A stretch of 64,000 nt of DNA from the NCBI RefSeq assembly GCF_900079725.1, contig NZ_LT599032.1, positions 4,522,054 through 4,586,053 of the forward strand. Reading direction: 5' to 3'. This DNA is from an uncultured Dysgonomonas sp. GTDB lineage: Bacteria > Bacteroidota > Bacteroidia > Bacteroidales > Dysgonomonadaceae. The notes below the pieces were generated by a model. The model saw only the letters and a program-made list of their open reading frames with translations. It was not told the DNA's origin and made no database searches. Made by a program: the position numbers and the translations under genes. Positions 8,916 through 18,280 of the stretch are shown piece after piece; the first letter of the stretch is position 1; the number at the start of each line of letters is the position of its first letter.

Positions 8916-10802
8916 TTAATTGATTCCCAGTTTAGCATTGAACATTCTTAGTGTTTCAAGGACGTTGCTCTTCACGTTAACGAAGTGTTCTATTCCCTGA
9001 GCTTTCAGTTCATCCATGCAAGCAGGAGCTCCTGCTACTACGAAATGCTCTTTACCTGCAATTAGCTTATGAGCTTCAGGTGCAAGTGTTGCATATTCGT
9101 CATCACTGGAACAAAGTACGATAATGTCGGCTTTCTTTTCGCGAGCGGCTTTTACTCCGGCTTCAACAGTTTCGAAACCTAAGTTGTCAATTACCTTGTA
9201 ACCGGCACAAGCGAAGAAGTTACTGGAGAACTGAGCACGTGCAAGGCGCATACCCAGATTACCGATAGTAAGCATAAACACAGTAGGTGCGCCATGTTTT
9301 TCGGTAGCTAAACGCATACTTTCAAAAGCAGTTGCCAGACGATCGGTAGGCAATGCCAGATATGGAGCGTCTTTAGAGCAACCGCAGTCGTGGCTTTCTT
9401 TTTCCACAATTTTGCTCTCTGCTTTTTCTGTGAAATTAGGGAACTGGTTGGTTCCCAATAGTATCTCACGACGGGTAGCCAAACCTTTGAAGCGAGCATC
9501 GGCTGATGCTTTCACCGCAGTTTGTACTGTTCCGGCCTTCAATGCTTCATAGAATCCTTTTTCGTCTGTTTCAAGGAATAGTTTCCAAGCCTGTTCTGCG
9601 ATAGACTTAGTAAGGTTTTCTATATAATATGAACCTGAAGACGGATCAGTGATTTTATCAAAGTGGCATTCTTCTTTCAATAATAACTGTTGATTGCGGG
9701 CAATTCTTTCAGAGAAATCATCCGATGTTTTATATGTTTCATCGAATGGACGTACTGTGAGTGAATTAACCCCTGCAATAGTCGCAGACATAGCTTCTGT
9801 TTGCGTACGAAGCAGGTTTACATGCGCATCATATACTGTCTTGTTGAAAGTAGATGTTTGTGCATGTGCATATATTTTTGCAGCACAGCGACAAGTACCA
9901 TCTTCCGCTTTGTTAGGGCAGTCATGGTTGCATATAGGTTTGTAAGCATCAACTATTTCTGCCCACAACCAGCGTGCAGCACGGAATTTTGCTATTTCCA
10001 TGAAATAGTTTCCTCCGATACCGAAGTTGAATTTAATCTTCTTCGCTACTAATGTAGCATCCAAGCCAGCCTCAACAAGAGCGCTTAAGATTTGGTTACC
10101 ATTAGCCAATGCATATCCGAGTTCCTGATAGATGTATGCACCACCATCATTTGTAGCATGTGCATTTACGGCTAATACACGGAAACGAGGGAGTGAGGCA
10201 GCAACTTTTACTATTTCAGCAGCTTTTTCGACCCATCCTTCAGCATCACGACCTTTTTTCAAAAGTGGTTTGAATGGATCGTAATTTACCGAACCAAAAC
10301 ATTTCAGTAGATCTGCGCCCGATTCTTTGTAGTATTCTACAAGAATTTTAGTCAATTCGAGCGATTTACGATAACATGTACTGAAATTAAGTTCTACAGC
10401 TTCGGGTAAGATGTCTTTCAAAAGAGTCTTGATGTTTTCAGCACTTACATCATCCCCATCGATAGAGAAGCCTAGTGATGTAATACCTTTGTTTAATACG
10501 TCAAGAGCTTTTGCATTGGCAGCCTTGAAATCATTAACGCAGATATCCTGACGTGTATACCAGTCATTGTCTTTCTTGGTACCACGTACATATGGAAACT
10601 CACCCGGAAGAGAATCGGTTGTTTCCAAGCCTACTGTATTCTCACTTCTGTAGAACGGGTTTACGTTGAACCCTTCATTTGTTCTCCAAACAAGTTTTTT
10701 CTCAAAGTCGGCCCCTTTCAGGTCAGCCGTAATCTTAGCCATCCACTCTTCGGTAGATACCGGTGGAAAGTCTGAGAAAAGCTTTTCTTTTTGATTAGCC
10801 AT
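8916..10802 (-). CDS. mutA: Methylmalonyl-CoA mutase small (beta) subunit
   Basis: The 628-residue partner of MutB shares the TIM-barrel and B12-like folds but lacks the catalytic histidine region: at the position of DxHxxG it has SSDDEYATLAPEAHKL-type sequence. Conserved blocks include FGIGGNYFMEIAKFRAARWLW and NLTKSIAEQAWKLF. It forms the heterodimer with MutB. Two cysteine clusters stand out: Cys291-x3-Cys295-x8-Cys304-x-Cys306 inside a loop just before the AHAQTSTFNKT block, and Cys473-x-Cys475 in the linker to the C-terminal domain. These could bind a metal or be structural. The leader (about 140 bases from the candidate promoter) contains no recognisable cobalamin riboswitch box. Confidence 0.95.
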   Translation of the reverse strand: MANQKEKLFSDFPPVSTEEWMAKITADLKGADFEKKLVWRTNEGFNVNPFYRSENTVGLETTDSLPGEFPYVRGTKKDNDWYTRQDICVNDFKAANAKALDVLNKGITSLGFSIDGDDVSAENIKTLLKDILPEAVELNFSTCYRKSLELTKILVEYYKESGADLLKCFGSVNYDPFKPLLKKGRDAEGWVEKAAEIVKVAASLPRFRVLAVNAHATNDGGAYIYQELGYALANGNQILSALVEAGLDATLVAKKIKFNFGIGGNYFMEIAKFRAARWLWAEIVDAYKPICNHDCPNKAEDGTCRCAAKIYAHAQTSTFNKTVYDAHVNLLRTQTEAMSATIAGVNSLTVRPFDETYKTSDDFSERIARNQQLLLKEECHFDKITDPSSGSYYIENLTKSIAEQAWKLFLETDEKGFYEALKAGTVQTAVKASADARFKGLATRREILLGTNQFPNFTEKAESKIVEKESHDCGCSKDAPYLALPTDRLATAFESMRLATEKHGAPTVFMLTIGNLGMRLARAQFSSNFFACAGYKVIDNLGFETVEAGVKAAREKKADIIVLCSSDDEYATLAPEAHKLIAGKEHFVVAGAPACMDELKAQGIEHFVNVKSNVLETLRMFNAKLGIN

Positions 10803-10947
10803 GATTAATTTTTATTGTTTAAATGTATATAGGTTTTATTGTAATCGTGTTGATTCTTAGTTGATTATATGTTGCTTATCTATGTTCGTATAAATAATAT
10901 TTATATGTGCTTACATTCAAATAGTTATACTTTTTAAAAATGCAGTA

Positions 10948-10955
10948 CAAAAGTA
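10948..10955 (-). promoter_or_regulatory. Candidate -7 box TAnnTTTG for mutAB
   Basis: On the minus strand TACTTTTG lies about 145 bases upstream of the mutA ATG, implying a leader of about 140 bases. No good -33 TTG is visible. Confidence 0.4.
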
Positions 10956-11389
10956 AAGTATTTTGTTTGGTTAGTAAAGTTTTAAAGGCTAAAAAATCTA
11001 ACGAGCAATGTATAAATTGGTGTAATTGGTTAAAAGAGGTGTTAAAGTGTCAATGCTAGATTAGATTGGCTTCGTTTCAGGATGCAATAAATGAGAAAGT
11101 TAAACGAGTATGTAGTGAACTTTATTATAGAATAATCAAAGAAATGTGATACTAATAGATTGCTTTGGGAAAAATATGATCTTGTCCTGATTTAAATACT
11201 TTAGCCTGTATGAGAATGTCATAAAAAGTTTTATTTATGCAGTGTTGGATATTTATCGTTGTCTTTTTTTTATGATTGGTAAAAAGTGTGTCATATTTTG
11301 TATATACCATTGGGCTTTGTGATATTAGTGCTGCCAATAATATTTTGCTTATGACACAAATGTATACATTAGTTTTGCTATAGAGCACA
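10956..11389. other. AT-rich intergenic stretch without a supported gene
   Basis: I find no tRNA, riboswitch or convincing coding region. A 78-codon minus-strand frame (11152-11388) has no recognisable domain, no signal peptide of good quality and no obvious promoter, so I do not call it a gene. Confidence 0.5.
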
Positions 11390-11397
11390 TATCTTTG
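11390..11397 (+). promoter_or_regulatory. Candidate -7 box TAnnTTTG upstream of the AG-repeat frame
   Basis: TATCTTTG matches the Bacteroidetes -7 consensus. It lies 52 bases before an ATG (11449) whose frame runs into the AG microsatellite. A TTTTG at 11373-11377 is too close for a normal -33 element. Confidence 0.35.
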
Positions 11398-11448
11398 CTA
11401 AGAGATAAATAAGATAAATAGACAAATTCATTTTACGACCCTTTGGGT

Positions 11449-11622
<174 letters not shown>

Positions 11623-12024
11623 AACACGCATATCTTTAAACTTCCTCAATTCATTTTATATTACTTACCAATTATTACAATCTGGCAGGTATTATACGTC
11701 TTCTTATGCGCATTTATCCCGTCTCAATATAACCAACAAAATTTATATTTACAAATCCGTCCTACTTTTAATGACAAGTTTTTATTTTTCAAAAATATAT
11801 CAATTAATCCGGTGTGGAAAGAGATTTTTTGTAGATGCATTTTATAGCATTTACTATCAATGGTCTATGTCTTTAAATATATTGTCTTCGCTGCATTCCA
11901 CGTTGCTTGTGAAAGTAGCTGGTGCAAGGTCTTTACCACTTGATATTCTTACTGCACCGGGTTTTTTTACAAATAAATATTTATAAGAGATACATTAGAT
12001 ACTATATCGTAAACATAACACAAA

Positions 12025-12714
12025 ATGAAACAAATAACTATTTTTATGAAGAAAGGTACAACTTTAAACAGACTGCTATTACTGTGTCTAGTAATATGTT
12101 TTTGCCAAATTACACAAGCTCAGGTTACAATTGGTTCGGGAGAAATACCTAATGCAGACGCTTTATTGGATCTTACAGAAACCAGCACAGGAACATCCAG
12201 TAAGGGACTTTTATTGCCTCGTGTATCGCTGTCCTCAACAGCATTGGCTAGCCCATTATCTGCTCATGTGGCTGGTATGACTGTTTATAATACTGCTACA
12301 GCTGGCGATGTGACCCCCGGCCATTATTATAATGACGGAAATAAATGGGTAAAACTCTTTCCGGAAGTATCATCCGTGACACCTAAGTTTTTTTATATGC
12401 CTTCGATTGTCCTGCCTACAGATACGGCAGATCCCTCTTATAACTCAGGAACACAGGAATTCACTGTTAATTTGCATGAACTTTATATAGAGCAGTTTGG
12501 ACTGACAAAGTCGACATCCTCTGTCAAAGGCGTAGGAGCAACTACTTTGCCTGTATTGACGAGCGATGCTTTGGAATACTTCATTACCTATTATGATAAT
12601 ACGGTTTTTCAAAATGTTACATTGAGCAATGTCGGAGTTTTGAAATATAAATTGTTCACACAATTTACTTATTCCGAAAAAACGTTTATGAACATTGTTT
12701 TTAAAGTTAAATGA
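12025..12714 (+). CDS. Secreted surface protein of unknown function (first gene of adhesin operon)
   Basis: The 229-residue product begins with a signal peptide; both Met1 (12025) and Met8 (12046) are possible starts, and the second gives the more typical signal sequence MKKGTTLNRLLLLCLVICFC. After it comes the pattern VTIGSGEIPNADALLDL, SKGLLLPRVSLSST, and GMTVYNTATAGDVTPGHYYN, which recurs near the N-terminus of many secreted or surface proteins of Bacteroidetes whose function is unknown. The C-terminal half is beta-rich without a recognised domain. It is followed after 31 bases by the next gene in the same direction. I see no TAnnTTTG box immediately upstream; the AG repeat lies about 400 bases before it. 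Confidence 0.75.
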   Translation: MKQITIFMKKGTTLNRLLLLCLVICFCQITQAQVTIGSGEIPNADALLDLTETSTGTSSKGLLLPRVSLSSTALASPLSAHVAGMTVYNTATAGDVTPGHYYNDGNKWVKLFPEVSSVTPKFFYMPSIVLPTDTADPSYNSGTQEFTVNLHELYIEQFGLTKSTSSVKGVGATTLPVLTSDALEYFITYYDNTVFQNVTLSNVGVLKYKLFTQFTYSEKTFMNIVFKVK

Positions 12715-12745
12715 CAACTGTTTGTAATAATAAAGATTAGTAATT

Positions 12746-13291
12746 ATGAGAATATTTTATATCGCAATATTTTGTTTGTGTACAATTTCTGCATATACAC
12801 AAACCACTGTGGCTAAGAATGCTAAGCAGGAAACAAACGGAAGCTATTCTTTCCGTAGTGCCGCAATAAGTGTTCGCAACCATGAAACAAAAGCAGAGGT
12901 GTTTACCCGTGCTTTTAATGATACTGTTTCCCTGAGGGATATGAATGGATTATCATACCCTGTTCAGCCTGTATTTTTGTCGGCATATATACAATCGGGA
13001 CAATTGACTGCTTGCACTTTATGGAACAATCTTAAAGAATATAATGTAATAGATGAGGGCAGATTGCTATTGCCAGCCAAAGAATCTGACGGAGATGTGA
13101 ATGGGAAGCCCGAAGAAGATATATTCTCGATGTCATATTCTTTGTCTCCCCAGTACACTTTGACTATAGAAGGTAATACTGCCACATTTATTTTCCCTGA
13201 AATATATGGTAATAGTCGGTATAATTTCACACTGGAGGGTACATTCACTATTATTTTAGTTAGAGACGAACCTTATAAAGACACATTATGA
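12746..13291 (+). CDS. Secreted protein of unknown function
   Basis: A 181-residue protein with a clear signal peptide (MRIFYIAIFCLCTISAYTQ). The mature part has no domain I recognise; it is polar, with beta-like stretches such as TLTIEGNTATFIFPEI and NFTLEGTFTIILV at the C-terminus, suggesting a small beta-sandwich. Its stop overlaps the start of the 969-residue gene by four bases (ATGA), which implies translational coupling and a joint role, for example as an accessory or secretion partner of the large protein. That role is inference only. Confidence 0.7.
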   Translation: MRIFYIAIFCLCTISAYTQTTVAKNAKQETNGSYSFRSAAISVRNHETKAEVFTRAFNDTVSLRDMNGLSYPVQPVFLSAYIQSGQLTACTLWNNLKEYNVIDEGRLLLPAKESDGDVNGKPEEDIFSMSYSLSPQYTLTIEGNTATFIFPEIYGNSRYNFTLEGTFTIILVRDEPYKDTL

Positions 13292-16197
13292 CGAAACAAA
13301 CTATTTATATATTCTCCTGTTTGTGTATAAGTTTACTCTTATCTCTGCAAACCGGAGCACAGACTTGCAATACTAATTTCACAGTAAGCACCCAGATCAA
13401 GAATTCCACATGTCTGTCCAATGGAGAAATTACGGTGACATTAGGAGGAGATCTTACCAATATATTTAATGTACAATACGGACTAAGTTCCGAAGGGGGA
13501 TTCTCTATCAATCCCCAAAGTGACAATGTATTAAGGAATATACCTCCTGGCACATATGAATTGACAGTACGGGCTTTCTGTACAGTAGACAGCGAATACA
13601 GTACCGTTAAGAGTATTTCCAATCTGGTTGTCGGAGGTACTTATAAGGTGCCGGAAGTATCACTGAACTCTGATGTTTCCCGAAAATCATATCAGGAATG
13701 TAATACCGGTATTATAGCCCTGAATGTTACTAATGGTAGCGGGACTTTTACATTTACTGTTACCTCTGCGCCGGCAGGTGTAACAACGCCTTTGGTCGTT
13801 ACCCCGACAAAGAGTGGAAATGTTTACACTTTTCCTAATCAAAACTATCCAGCAGGGGATTATACCGTACAGGTAAGTGACGGATGTTATACATCGGTTA
13901 GGGATTTTACGCTGGGAGCTATTTCCGGATTTCCTGCTTTTACCAACCAAACTCAGACTTCTTTTCGTCCGGATCTAGATAATACTCAAGGTTCATGTGG
14001 TTATGTAAAATGGACTGCATCTTCAACTGAAGTTTCTACCAACCCGGACTATAAAAGATATTACAACGATGCGATGTATGAAATAGGTGCTGCTCCTGCC
14101 GGACAGACACCAACTTCCTGGACGAACTGGAACAGTACCAATGCCGGAGGAACATTATTAAATATATCTCCTAATACTATAGCTAATTTTTATGCATCAA
14201 ACAGTCTTGCAATTTATATACGTTTGAAAGGTTGTGATGACGTTATCAAGAGTTTTACTACTAATATAAAAAAACCAACCTATTTTACTTCTACTATGCG
14301 TGATCGCAATTGCGATAATTATACATATACCGTGAGAGCATGGACTGATTATGATGGCTTGTTTTGTTATCCATTAAATTTTGTAGTGAAAAAAACAACA
14401 GGGGGAGACGTAGTTTATAGTAATCCCAACTGGTTATATAATGTCAACTCTAATGACATAATGACTTTGGAATACGATACTCAGTATACTGTAACATGTA
14501 CAGACCAGAATGGTACCGTAGTTACTAGTTCCATTTCTGCTTTAACCCGAAATATTACATTTACCACCAATAGGCTTAATTGCGACAATTATCAGTTGGC
14601 TTATTATTTGCCAAGCGGAACCCATAAATGTATACCAGTCGAGGTGACTATTACCGACCCTAATAATGCAGTAGTGTGTACGCAGACTCTGACCAATACT
14701 ACAACTACTTATTCCTGTCCTTTGGAATATGGCAAGACGTATACATTCACCGCAGTATATGCCGATGGTTTCACTTATACTACAACCCGTAATGTAGCAT
14801 CCACATTACCGACAACCTATACCTTGACCACATCTAGCTCGTATGACGATAAATGTTCCGTTGATAGAGGCGGCCTATATATATCGGCAAATGCGAGTTG
14901 GCCGATAGGAACAACTTTGACTGTAACGGGACCTGCAGGATATGTTTCCCAAACGGTAACAACAACATCAACTTCTTCCTCTTATTATATGGGTACAACT
15001 AATTTACCTCCGGGTGTTTATACCCTTACAGCTAATCACGGTTGTGGAAATCCTGTTATTGCGACCCTCAATAACCCGGGTATATATAGCTACAAAGATC
15101 TTGGTTATAATGAGCAATTGACTTGTTCCGGAATGAAGATAACTCCGACCGGTAGTATAACATATAAAGGCAATCCAACCACTACGTATTACCGCTTGAC
15201 CAGTGGTCCTACCGGATATGATAAGACTGTAATTGCCCCGGGAGGATCTTTTACTTTCTCCGGACCGGGAACGTATGTGTTAGGTATATTGACAGACAAT
15301 AGTTCTACGGCTTGTGTCATTGGCAGTACTACAATTGTATATACAGCTCCTCCTTTAGACCTCGATCCTAATGCCACTTCAGCATATGTCTGTGTAGGAG
15401 GTACAACCGGTAATATTTCGGTAAAAGCTATGAACGGAGTTGCACCATATACATATCAGTTGTGGAATGCAGATAATACAGTGAAAATACCGGGTGTCAC
15501 AGATATTACGACCAGCGGTATTGCTCATTTCACCTATGGACTTGCAGATGAAACTTATACTGTTCGTATCAGCGACCAGTGTGGAAATGCATTTAAGCAG
15601 GAGATAACTATATCTAATCTTGAAACGGCAAAAATAGTATATGCGAGTACTAACCCTGTTTGTACTGGTGGTACAATACAACTCAAATGTATAACTCTGG
15701 GAAATACTGATTATTTTTGGACAGGACCCGCCGGGTTTACATCCGATGTACAAAATCCGACTATAAGTAATGTACAGACTACTATGACGGGCTGGTACAA
15801 AGTATCGGTTACACCGGAGTTTTGTGGTACAGCAAAACTTGATAGTGTATATGTTACAGTAACGCCTCCTTTGGTGCCGACTCCGAATACAGAAAACCAG
15901 ACGGTAGAGGTATGTGTACGTGAGCAAACAACCTTAACGGCAGATGTGACAGGTGGGGATGGTTTTTATACTTACCAATGGCAGTCAAGTACCAACGGTA
16001 CATCGTGGTCTAATATCGCGGGGGCGACGAGTTCTTCTTATGTGCCTACTGTTCAGATAAGATCGGGGACGTATTATTATAGGCGAATGACCTCGGATAC
16101 TACCTGCGGTACAACTTACAATTTGGTGACCTTAAATGTAAAGGCCTGTTATATCCTTGTGAATCCGAATATCAGGGCAAGGGCGGCGAAAAAGTAA
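13288..16197 (+). CDS. Large secreted adhesin-like protein with SprB/Ig-like repeats
   Basis: A 969-residue protein with a signal peptide (about residues 1-25) and a series of beta-sandwich repeats rich in Thr, Ser, Tyr and paired cysteines. Each repeat roughly follows a C-x-NGEITVTLGG...PPGTYELTV plan, as in SprB-type repeats of Bacteroidetes surface proteins (residues about 25-110, 120-220, 690-780). The C-terminal part (about 780-960) resembles Ig-like domains (YQWQSSTNG, GTYYYRRMTSDTTCG). It ends in RARAAKK, and I do not see a recognisable type IX secretion sorting domain, so the anchoring route is unclear. It is the last gene of a three-gene operon ending in a strong terminator. Adhesion or cell-surface structure is inferred from repeat type. 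Confidence 0.75.
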   Translation: MTKQTIYIFSCLCISLLLSLQTGAQTCNTNFTVSTQIKNSTCLSNGEITVTLGGDLTNIFNVQYGLSSEGGFSINPQSDNVLRNIPPGTYELTVRAFCTVDSEYSTVKSISNLVVGGTYKVPEVSLNSDVSRKSYQECNTGIIALNVTNGSGTFTFTVTSAPAGVTTPLVVTPTKSGNVYTFPNQNYPAGDYTVQVSDGCYTSVRDFTLGAISGFPAFTNQTQTSFRPDLDNTQGSCGYVKWTASSTEVSTNPDYKRYYNDAMYEIGAAPAGQTPTSWTNWNSTNAGGTLLNISPNTIANFYASNSLAIYIRLKGCDDVIKSFTTNIKKPTYFTSTMRDRNCDNYTYTVRAWTDYDGLFCYPLNFVVKKTTGGDVVYSNPNWLYNVNSNDIMTLEYDTQYTVTCTDQNGTVVTSSISALTRNITFTTNRLNCDNYQLAYYLPSGTHKCIPVEVTITDPNNAVVCTQTLTNTTTTYSCPLEYGKTYTFTAVYADGFTYTTTRNVASTLPTTYTLTTSSSYDDKCSVDRGGLYISANASWPIGTTLTVTGPAGYVSQTVTTTSTSSSYYMGTTNLPPGVYTLTANHGCGNPVIATLNNPGIYSYKDLGYNEQLTCSGMKITPTGSITYKGNPTTTYYRLTSGPTGYDKTVIAPGGSFTFSGPGTYVLGILTDNSSTACVIGSTTIVYTAPPLDLDPNATSAYVCVGGTTGNISVKAMNGVAPYTYQLWNADNTVKIPGVTDITTSGIAHFTYGLADETYTVRISDQCGNAFKQEITISNLETAKIVYASTNPVCTGGTIQLKCITLGNTDYFWTGPAGFTSDVQNPTISNVQTTMTGWYKVSVTPEFCGTAKLDSVYVTVTPPLVPTPNTENQTVEVCVREQTTLTADVTGGDGFYTYQWQSSTNGTSWSNIAGATSSSYVPTVQIRSGTYYYRRMTSDTTCGTTYNLVTLNVKACYILVNPNIRARAAKK

Positions 16198-16224
16198 TGA
16201 ATATATGCCTCTATGATAAAGAGG

Positions 16225-16259
16225 AAAGAGGAGTGCTTTTGTAAAAGCACTCCTCTTTT
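16225..16259 (+). terminator. Strong rho-independent terminator after the adhesin operon
   Basis: AGAGGAGTGCTTTT and AAAAGCACTCCTCT form a 14-base perfect stem with a two-base loop followed by TTTTG, 28 bases after the adhesin stop. It is nearly symmetrical and may also serve the convergent small gene. Confidence 0.85.
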
Positions 16260-16288
16260 GTTATTTATCGACAGGGTACAACGTACTA

Positions 16289-16513
16289 TTAATAATAATT
16301 TTCAGGATATACAGCACTAAGTTCAATATATATAGATCCGTTTCTGTCACTGATGTGAACCTTGTTTTCCCTGGATAGCCATCCGATAGCAAGGAGTATC
16401 AACGAATCTTTGTAATGAGTATAATCTCCGATTTGTCTTACAGAAAGACTACCTTTTGTGGACAGGAGACGCCAGATGTTGCCGGCGTTTGCTCCAATAG
16501 CATTATCCGTCAT
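16289..16513 (-). CDS. Small winged helix-turn-helix protein (DUF2582-like)
   Basis: A 74-residue protein that is a single winged-helix domain: NAGNIWRLLSTKGSLSVRQI (helices 1-2), a recognition helix around DSLILLAIGWLSRENKV, then a beta wing KVHISDRNGSIYIEL. This matches the short winged-helix proteins (DUF2582) common in Bacteroidetes. They are thought to bind DNA, but targets are unknown. It stands between the adhesin operon (convergent) and the phage fragment (divergent), and could in principle regulate either; nothing in the sequence decides this. Confidence 0.7.
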   Translation of the reverse strand: MTDNAIGANAGNIWRLLSTKGSLSVRQIGDYTHYKDSLILLAIGWLSRENKVHISDRNGSIYIELSAVYPENYY

Positions 16514-16957
16514 AGCTATAATTTTTAAATGGTTAAAAAAGAAATCGAAAAAGCTCTATATTGAAATAGAGTAGTGAGTAATATTCCGGACAACAATCCG
16601 TCACAGGGCCTTTTAATACAAATTTAAGAATTTATCCACTACCGGTTAATCGGCATTCTGGACATGCGCATTTCTTCTAACGCTAAAGTTAAGAACAATT
16701 TTCAATAATTCAAATAAAGCTAATTGAATTTTATAGATAATTTATTGAATTTTATGCCATTCCATATTTTTTAGTACAGTGAATAGCGATAAATGGAACT
16801 ATTTTGTCATATACCGTTATTAAATTCCAAAAACTTTATCTATAAGTAAAAACCAATTTTGCTTATATGAAAACGAGCATGAATCACAATTCACCAAAGT
16901 ACATGATAATTTTGCCATGCGAGTTTCCATACATTCATTAAAAATAAAATTACCCGT
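16514..16957. other. AT-rich intergenic region before the phage terminase gene
   Basis: No gene or RNA recognised. It contains a six-base-stem hairpin (CTCTAT/ATAGAG near 16554) and two copies of TTGAATTTTAT near 16723-16755. It holds the presumed promoter of the terminase gene. No attachment site is recognisable. Confidence 0.4.
16907..16914 (+). promoter_or_regulatory. Candidate -7 box TAnnTTTG for terL
   Basis: TAATTTTG lies 43 bases before the terminase ATG. No clear -33 TTG at 19-21 bases. Confidence 0.4.
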
Positions 16958-18127
16958 ATGAAAACGACTTCCGTATTTAAGCGTAACCTTCAGGGAATAA
17001 ATGAAAGGAACCGCTATATCGTAAACAAAGGCTCTACCCGCTCGTCGAAGACTTACAGTATCCTGCAATTGCTACATGCGATAGCTTCGCATTCCGAAGT
17101 GCCGAGGGTTATCTCGGTGGTTTCCGAATCTATGCCTCATCTGAAAAGAGGATGTATCCGTGATTTTATGGATATGCTTCAGCGGGAAGGTATGTGGGAA
17201 CAGAAAAACTGGAATGCTACTGATAAAATTTACCGTGTGAATAATTCGATAATCGAATTTTTTTCTGCTGATAATCCCGGAAAGGTACATGGTCCTTCTC
17301 GCAATATCCTTTACATCAACGAGTGTATCAATATTGACTATGAGGTATACCGCCAACTGGCAATTCGTACGACTGAATATATAATTCTCGACTGCAATCC
17401 TTGTTTCGAGTTCTGGCTCGATGAAAAAGTGTTGGTCATGCCCGAAGCCAAGCTGATACATTCTACTTACCGCGACAACGAGTTCCTGTCGGGTGCTCAG
17501 GTCAGGGAAATAGAATCGAACCGCGGCGACGAAGACTGGTGGCAGGTCTACGGTGAAGGGTTGACGGGTACGAGACAGGGCGTGATTGTCCGCAACTGGG
17601 ACATTGTGCAGGCTATGCCCGAAGTGTATAAAAAGCGTTGGCTGGGTATTGATTTCGGTTTCACCAATGATCCTACGGCGATAGTGGATATACGCCTTGC
17701 GAACGGAGAGCTCTGGATAGATGAACTATTGTATGCCAAAGGCTACGATAACCTGATGATTGCCGAATCTATGCGCGTATCGGGTATCCCCCGCGATACA
17801 CCCGTTATTGCCGATAGTGCCGAGCCTAAAAGCATCAAGGAGATAAGTGCGAAAGGCTGGAAAGTGGAAGCAGCACAAAAGGGGAAAGACAGTATCAATT
17901 CGGGTATTTCCGTCCTGAACAGGTACAGGAAGCATGTATCTGCCCGAAGTGCGAATATCATTAACGAATACCGCAACTATTGCTGGAAAACAGACGAATT
18001 CGGCAATGTGACGAATACACCTATAGACAAGTATAACCATTCTATCGATGCTCAGCGTTATGTATGCCTGAATAAGCTATGGGAGAAGGGTGGGGAATTG
18101 AGTTATTCGGTGATAAGGGGGAAATAG
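16958..18127 (+). CDS. terL: Phage terminase large subunit
   Basis: The 389-residue protein has the two-domain layout of a DNA-packaging motor. The ATPase domain carries a Walker A-type loop GSTRSSKT (Gly25 to Thr32) and a Walker B-like strand ILYINE; the C-terminal nuclease domain starts at WLGIDFGFTNDPTAIVDI with its acidic residue, continues with ADSAEPKSIKEI and ends with YNHSIDAQRYV. All motifs look intact, so it could be functional. However there is no small terminase, portal, protease or capsid gene beside it. Its base composition is clearly more GC-rich than the flanks, consistent with transfer. Only a second phage-type gene follows, so this is a fragment or a domesticated element. 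Confidence 0.9.
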   Translation: MKTTSVFKRNLQGINERNRYIVNKGSTRSSKTYSILQLLHAIASHSEVPRVISVVSESMPHLKRGCIRDFMDMLQREGMWEQKNWNATDKIYRVNNSIIEFFSADNPGKVHGPSRNILYINECINIDYEVYRQLAIRTTEYIILDCNPCFEFWLDEKVLVMPEAKLIHSTYRDNEFLSGAQVREIESNRGDEDWWQVYGEGLTGTRQGVIVRNWDIVQAMPEVYKKRWLGIDFGFTNDPTAIVDIRLANGELWIDELLYAKGYDNLMIAESMRVSGIPRDTPVIADSAEPKSIKEISAKGWKVEAAQKGKDSINSGISVLNRYRKHVSARSANIINEYRNYCWKTDEFGNVTNTPIDKYNHSIDAQRYVCLNKLWEKGGELSYSVIRGK

Positions 18128-18130
18128 TTT

Positions 18131-18272
18131 TAATGTGCCAATGTGATAATGTGCCGATGTGCCAATAGAATTCACAAATAAGATGATTTTCAAATTATTC
18201 CATTGGCATATTAAATAGTCGACATATTAAAGAATTGGCACATTGGCTCATTAATTTATTAGCACATTAAAT
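18131..18272. repeat. Imperfect palindrome built of AATGTGCCAA-type words
   Basis: Left arm about 18131-18176 repeats words such as AATGTGCCAATGTG and GATGTGCCAATAG; the right arm, about 18214-18272, carries their reverse complements (TTGGCACATTGGCTCATTAA, TAGCACATTAAA). The gap between terL and the next gene is almost fully made of this element. It belongs in style to the word-built palindromes found elsewhere in the window. Confidence 0.8.
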
Positions 18273-18280
18273 AAAACATT

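Noticed and set aside
10803-10947. Possible cobalamin riboswitch in the mutA leader
   Set aside because: I looked for a B12-box-like GCCACTG and the usual helices and found none in this AT-rich leader.
11152-11388. 78-codon minus-strand open frame in the intergenic region before the AG repeat
   Set aside because: No recognisable domain, weak composition, and several frames are open by chance in this AT-rich stretch.
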